Assembly: GCF_000472785.1 (NCBI RefSeq)
Contig: NZ_AXAL01000019.1
Location: 1 to 64,000, forward strand
From: Mesorhizobium loti CJ3sym
GTDB taxonomy: Bacteria > Pseudomonadota > Alphaproteobacteria > Rhizobiales > Rhizobiaceae
Direction: 5' to 3'
Length of the DNA stretch: 64,000 nt
This document shows positions 61,018 to 64,000 of the stretch, one piece after another (positions within the stretch are counted from its first letter, which is position 1; the number at the start of each line of letters is the position of its first letter). Made by a program: the position numbers and the translations under genes. Below the pieces are notes generated by a model that was not told the DNA's origin, ran no database searches, and was given only the letters and a program-made list of their open reading frames with translations.

Positions 61018-61566
61018 GTGCTCTTCCCGAGCATAGGCAGTCATGGGGCCGTTTCATTGACAACAAGCGAAAGCATCGAACTTCATTTCAACGACGCGGA
61101 TAGCAAACTCTACGGCAAACTGCATGCTGCGCGGCACGACTTGGCTGCTGCTCAGAGCTACGGGCTGTTTCTCCTAAAGAAGCGGTGGAAAGCTAAACCT
61201 TGGAGTCGCGGATCCACATACCTGCAGCAATCCGCGTTCGTGACTGCGATGGTTACCTCGTATGGTCGCGCGTTCGGAGGCAGCAGAGGATGGCCACAAT
61301 TTCCCAAGGAGCTTCTGGATGCCTACGACACCGCAGAAGGTGCTCTGCACAGGAATGTCATCCGCCTGCGTCACCAGGGTTACGCTCATTCTGACTCGCA
61401 GAGCTATTTTGTTCGACCGTGGCGGTCGGACTACCATACCGACATCGAGCAGGTGCCCATCTTGGAGTTCGATGCGGCGAGTACCCAAACGCTCGTGACG
61501 ATGTCTCAGAAGATGATGGCAGCCGTCGGCACGGCGATGCATCGAATAAAGGATCGGTATCCCTAG
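61018..61566 (+). CDS. HEPN-like protein of a putative defence operon, 182 aa
   Basis: A 182-residue mostly helical soluble protein. Near residues 112-127, RNVIRLRHQGYAHSDSQSYF contains an R-x5-H pattern (R118, H124) followed by SD, similar to the Rx4-6H RNase motif of HEPN domains and to the R..YAHSD motif of AbiV-like proteins. The start is uncertain: GTG 61018, or TTG near 61055. It is 33 bases before the ATPase gene, so it is probably in the same operon. A toxin or RNase effector role is inference from the motif. Confidence 0.6.
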   Translation: MLFPSIGSHGAVSLTTSESIELHFNDADSKLYGKLHAARHDLAAAQSYGLFLLKKRWKAKPWSRGSTYLQQSAFVTAMVTSYGRAFGGSRGWPQFPKELLDAYDTAEGALHRNVIRLRHQGYAHSDSQSYFVRPWRSDYHTDIEQVPILEFDAASTQTLVTMSQKMMAAVGTAMHRIKDRYP

Positions 61567-61599
61567 ATCCGTCCCTGCCTTTCTTGTCGAGATGCTGGT

Positions 61600-63165
61600 A
61601 TGAATTTCTATTCGCGGCGGGGGGAGAGCGTGTTTTTTACAGTATTGCCAGTCGGCGGCCGGCCACCGACCAACGCTCGATCGCGCGCATTTCTTGTCAC
61701 CGACAATTGGGACGACTGGTTCGAATTTGCGACCATGTATTTCCTGACCTATGTCGACGCCGATGGTGAGCGTCAGGACGTCGGGTCGGTGAAAATCGGC
61801 GAACTCGGGATGGGGAAATCTCAGCGGCGTCCCGACATTCCAGAGCGCTTCGATGCCTTGGAGGAGCAGTTCTTCTCTTTGGGGCAAGACGATACCTATT
61901 ATGAGGCATTGAACGAACTCGGGCCCGATCTTCGCGACCGGATTCTCGAAGGCCTCAGAGACGTCGCTCTCGATGCAGATCTTTTTGAGCGCGCCCTGCA
62001 AGAGCGTGTCACTGGATTATCGCTGCTTCGTTCCGTGTCGCCACAGGCGGTGCGTGGGCAGTACCGCCGGATGGCAAGCGGTGGGGCTCGCGTTACACCT
62101 TTCGAATTCTCATACCGGATGGCTCGCGATCGCAGGTCGTCCGCGAGGCGAATGGAGCTGACGTTTGGGGTTTTTCCCGAAGCTCAGCCACCGACCAACA
62201 TCCATGTCATCACAGGTCGGAACGGGGTGGGCAAGACGTACCTGCTGAACTCGATGACGGAAGCCTTCTTGGACAGTGAGGATCGCGCAAAGGGGCGCTT
62301 CGTGGTCAATGACGAAGACGAAGCCGCCGGCTCGTTCACAGGGCTCGTGTCGGTCAGCTTCAGCGCGTTTGACGATTTCACTCCACTCAGCGTTCCGAGA
62401 GACAGATCTTCGGGTCCGCAATATTCCTACATTGGCCTCAAGCGGATCGGAGTGTCCTCCAGCGGCAGGCCATTGGCACCGAAGAGCCCCAACTACCTGG
62501 GTCGGGATTTCAGTGAAAGCGTCCAGATTTGTCGGCAGGGCGCCAGGGTCTCCCGTTGGAGGCGAGCCCTACAAACCCTGGAAGCGGATCCCATCTTCAG
62601 AGACGCGGACGTCGCCCAGCTGGCAACTGAGGATGAGGAGGACATTGCTCCAGAGGCGTCGCGTCTGTTCGCAAACCTCAGTTCCGGGCACAAGATCGTT
62701 CTGCTGACGATTACGCGTTTGGTCGAGACGGTCGAAGAGCGGACCCTGGTGCTCCTCGATGAGCCTGAGGCACATCTCCATCCACCGTTGTTATCCGCAT
62801 TCATTCGCGCGGTCTCGGACTTGCTGATCAATCGCAATGGCGTGGCGATTATTGCAACGCACTCCCCCGTCGTGTTGCAGGAAGTGCCGATGAGTTGCGT
62901 CTGGAAGGTTCGACGCAACGGACGCACAGTCGTCGCCGAACGGCCGGAGATTGAGACTTTTGGTGAGAATGTTGGAATATTGACCCGCGAGGTCTTTGGT
63001 CTCGAGGTGACGGATTCGGGCTTCCATCGCATGCTGCGAGATCAGGTGGCATCGGGCGGCGACTTCGACGAGATAATCGAACACTTCGGCGGCCAACTTG
63101 GACTCGAGGGGCTGGCGATCGTTCGGGGCCTGATCGCTGCGCGTGACGCGAATGGCGATGACTGA
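61600..63165 (+). CDS. AAA ATPase of a Septu-like (PtuA-type) system, 521 aa
   Basis: A 521-residue ABC/OLD-like ATPase. Walker A is TGRNGVGKTYLLN at about residue 206, signature-like FANLSSGHKIVLLT at about 360, Walker B TLVLLDEPEAHLHPPLLSAF at about 385, and switch His in IIATHSPVVLQEV at about 425. The first 190 residues form an extra domain of unknown fold, so Walker A sits far further into the chain than in classical PtuA. Its stop overlaps the HNH gene start (TGATG). ATPase plus HNH nuclease is the Septu (PtuA-PtuB) pairing; here it would sense invading nucleic acid and drive the nuclease. Confidence 0.87.
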   Translation: MNFYSRRGESVFFTVLPVGGRPPTNARSRAFLVTDNWDDWFEFATMYFLTYVDADGERQDVGSVKIGELGMGKSQRRPDIPERFDALEEQFFSLGQDDTYYEALNELGPDLRDRILEGLRDVALDADLFERALQERVTGLSLLRSVSPQAVRGQYRRMASGGARVTPFEFSYRMARDRRSSARRMELTFGVFPEAQPPTNIHVITGRNGVGKTYLLNSMTEAFLDSEDRAKGRFVVNDEDEAAGSFTGLVSVSFSAFDDFTPLSVPRDRSSGPQYSYIGLKRIGVSSSGRPLAPKSPNYLGRDFSESVQICRQGARVSRWRRALQTLEADPIFRDADVAQLATEDEEDIAPEASRLFANLSSGHKIVLLTITRLVETVEERTLVLLDEPEAHLHPPLLSAFIRAVSDLLINRNGVAIIATHSPVVLQEVPMSCVWKVRRNGRTVVAERPEIETFGENVGILTREVFGLEVTDSGFHRMLRDQVASGGDFDEIIEHFGGQLGLEGLAIVRGLIAARDANGDD

Positions 63166-64000
63166 TGTGGAAATTGCCAAAGCCCGAACAAACCGCCGAA
63201 GACGTGTTCACGACGACGATCAGCAAGGTGGCAAATGCAGACCTCAAGCAGCGTCTCACCGGCATTACCGCCGCAATCGTCGAGGCATCGATTGAGTTCG
63301 ATGACGCAGCCTCCAGCAATGAAATTCACACCATTGCCCCAAGCACCAACATTGGCCTTGTAACCGTCAAGGAAATGTCGCGAGTCTACTCGGGGAGGCT
63401 CGCGGCGAAGGGAGCTCCTGGGCGGGAAATCTACGATGCGTTGATGGCTGTGCCAAAGCACGGTCGATGCCCGCTCTGTGGCCAACACGTGGTCTCAACG
63501 CTCGACCACTACCTGCCGAAAACTCAGTTTCCGGCGCTCGCTGTAGCTCCGTGGAATCTAATTCCGGCCTGTCATGATTGCAATAAAGCTAAGGCGGACG
63601 TTCGGCCGTTGACGGCGAGCGATGAGACGATTCATCCCTATTACGACGATATTGAGGGTGAGCGCTGGCTTGTCGCTGAAATCGTAGATGGCACCCCCGC
63701 CGCTCTACGGTTCTTCGTTTCTCCACCGGCCGGCTGGAGCGAAGTTTTGACTGCTCGAGTCCAACGCCAGTTTCAGATGCTCAGTCTTGCGGCTCGATAC
63801 GCCGCGAAAGCGGCCCAGGAACTCACCGAACTGAGCGACCTGATGACCACAAACTACGCAGATGGCGGGGTGGACGAGGTGCGTTCGCTTCTGCAAAAGA
63901 CGGCAAATAGCTGTCGGTTAGTGAATGTGAATGGCTGGCGCACGGCCTCCTACCAAGCTCTCTCCGACAGCGACTGGTATTGCCAAGGCGGCTTCGCGAT
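63165..64000 (+). CDS. HNH endonuclease of a Septu-like (PtuB-type) system, 3' end outside window
   Basis: A frame open from ATG 63165 to the end of the window, at least 278 residues. The HNH nuclease core is at about residues 100-145: RCPLCGQHVVSTLDHYLPKT, FPALAVAPWNLIPACHDCNK. Cysteine pairs (CPLC, CHDC) bind zinc, and LDHYLPK and the following NL form the HNH catalytic part. The start overlaps the ATPase stop by one base, so they are translationally coupled. Flanking domains have no known match. It is the expected nuclease arm of the ATPase-HNH pair. Confidence 0.85.
   Translation, partial: MWKLPKPEQTAEDVFTTTISKVANADLKQRLTGITAAIVEASIEFDDAASSNEIHTIAPSTNIGLVTVKEMSRVYSGRLAAKGAPGREIYDALMAVPKHGRCPLCGQHVVSTLDHYLPKTQFPALAVAPWNLIPACHDCNKAKADVRPLTASDETIHPYYDDIEGERWLVAEIVDGTPAALRFFVSPPAGWSEVLTARVQRQFQMLSLAARYAAKAAQELTELSDLMTTNYADGGVDEVRSLLQKTANSCRLVNVNGWRTASYQALSDSDWYCQGGFA

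Noticed and set aside
61018..64000. Retron with PtuA/PtuB effectors
   Set aside because: No reverse transcriptase gene or ncRNA-like structure is visible upstream of the ATPase; the space is filled by the HEPN-like gene.
1..64000. CRISPR arrays, tRNA or rRNA genes, complete insertion sequences
   Set aside because: I looked for regularly spaced repeats, tRNA-like cloverleaf arms and transposase motifs and saw none that hold up; a dedicated tRNA scan was not possible.

Overview
The window looks like an accessory region of a GC-rich alphaproteobacterium, most likely Mesorhizobium or a close relative in the Rhizobiales. The evidence is the Trb/TraG/RlxS transfer module with DUF2274, DUF736, DUF2840, DUF2285, DUF6499 and DUF932 genes, the split fseA-type gene known from the M. 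loti symbiosis island, rhizobial small proteins, and alphaproteobacterial NHEJ and imuA-imuB-dnaE2 genes. No tRNA, rRNA, CRISPR array, insertion sequence or integrase was recognised.

Layout. 0-5.5 kb: NHEJ-type genes (LigD-like polymerase domain, separate ATP-dependent ligase, Ku with a nonsense codon near its start) mixed with small rhizobial proteins and a decayed GFA gene. 5.9-13.6 kb: a catabolic/transport cluster (LysR regulator, polar amino-acid ABC transporter, M20 peptidase, MFS protein, cystathionine beta-lyase-like enzyme). 13.9-16.5 kb: a LuxR/LuxI quorum-sensing pair and a second LysR. 16.4-46.7 kb: a conjugative backbone, almost all on the minus strand: trbBCDEJKLFGI, CopG, traG, relaxase, lytic transglycosylase, traF, parA, repA with iterons inside the coding sequence, an AlpA/RdfS-like HTH, an fseA-like gene with a textbook +1 frameshift site, a QseM-like DUF2285 protein, an XRE regulator, then DUF736, DUF2493, Toprim, ParB-like and DUF932 genes. 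46.9-60.9 kb: DNA repair and mutagenesis genes (SRAP, dnaE2-imuB-imuA, dinB, a second LigD, ExoIII), interrupted by a TrlF-type PHP-ATPase. 61.0-64.0 kb: a three-gene operon of a HEPN-like protein, an AAA ATPase and an HNH nuclease, running off the window edge, which resembles a Septu-type anti-phage system with an extra component.

How it fits together. LuxR/LuxI probably gates transfer by population density. By analogy with ICEMlSymR7A, the signal would pass to the frameshift-dependent activator FseA and then to an RdfS-type excisionase, with a QseM-like antiactivator as brake. RepA, ParA and the iterons suggest the element can also replicate or partition. The dnaE2-imuB-imuA operon and dinB are divergent and share one SOS box, forming a damage-induced mutagenesis unit. 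Several repair genes (second ligD, exoIII, DUF3606-like, SRAP, ku) carry frameshifts or a nonsense codon, while the transfer genes are nearly all intact. This points to real decay of the NHEJ loci, although indel errors in the assembly cannot be excluded from the sequence alone.
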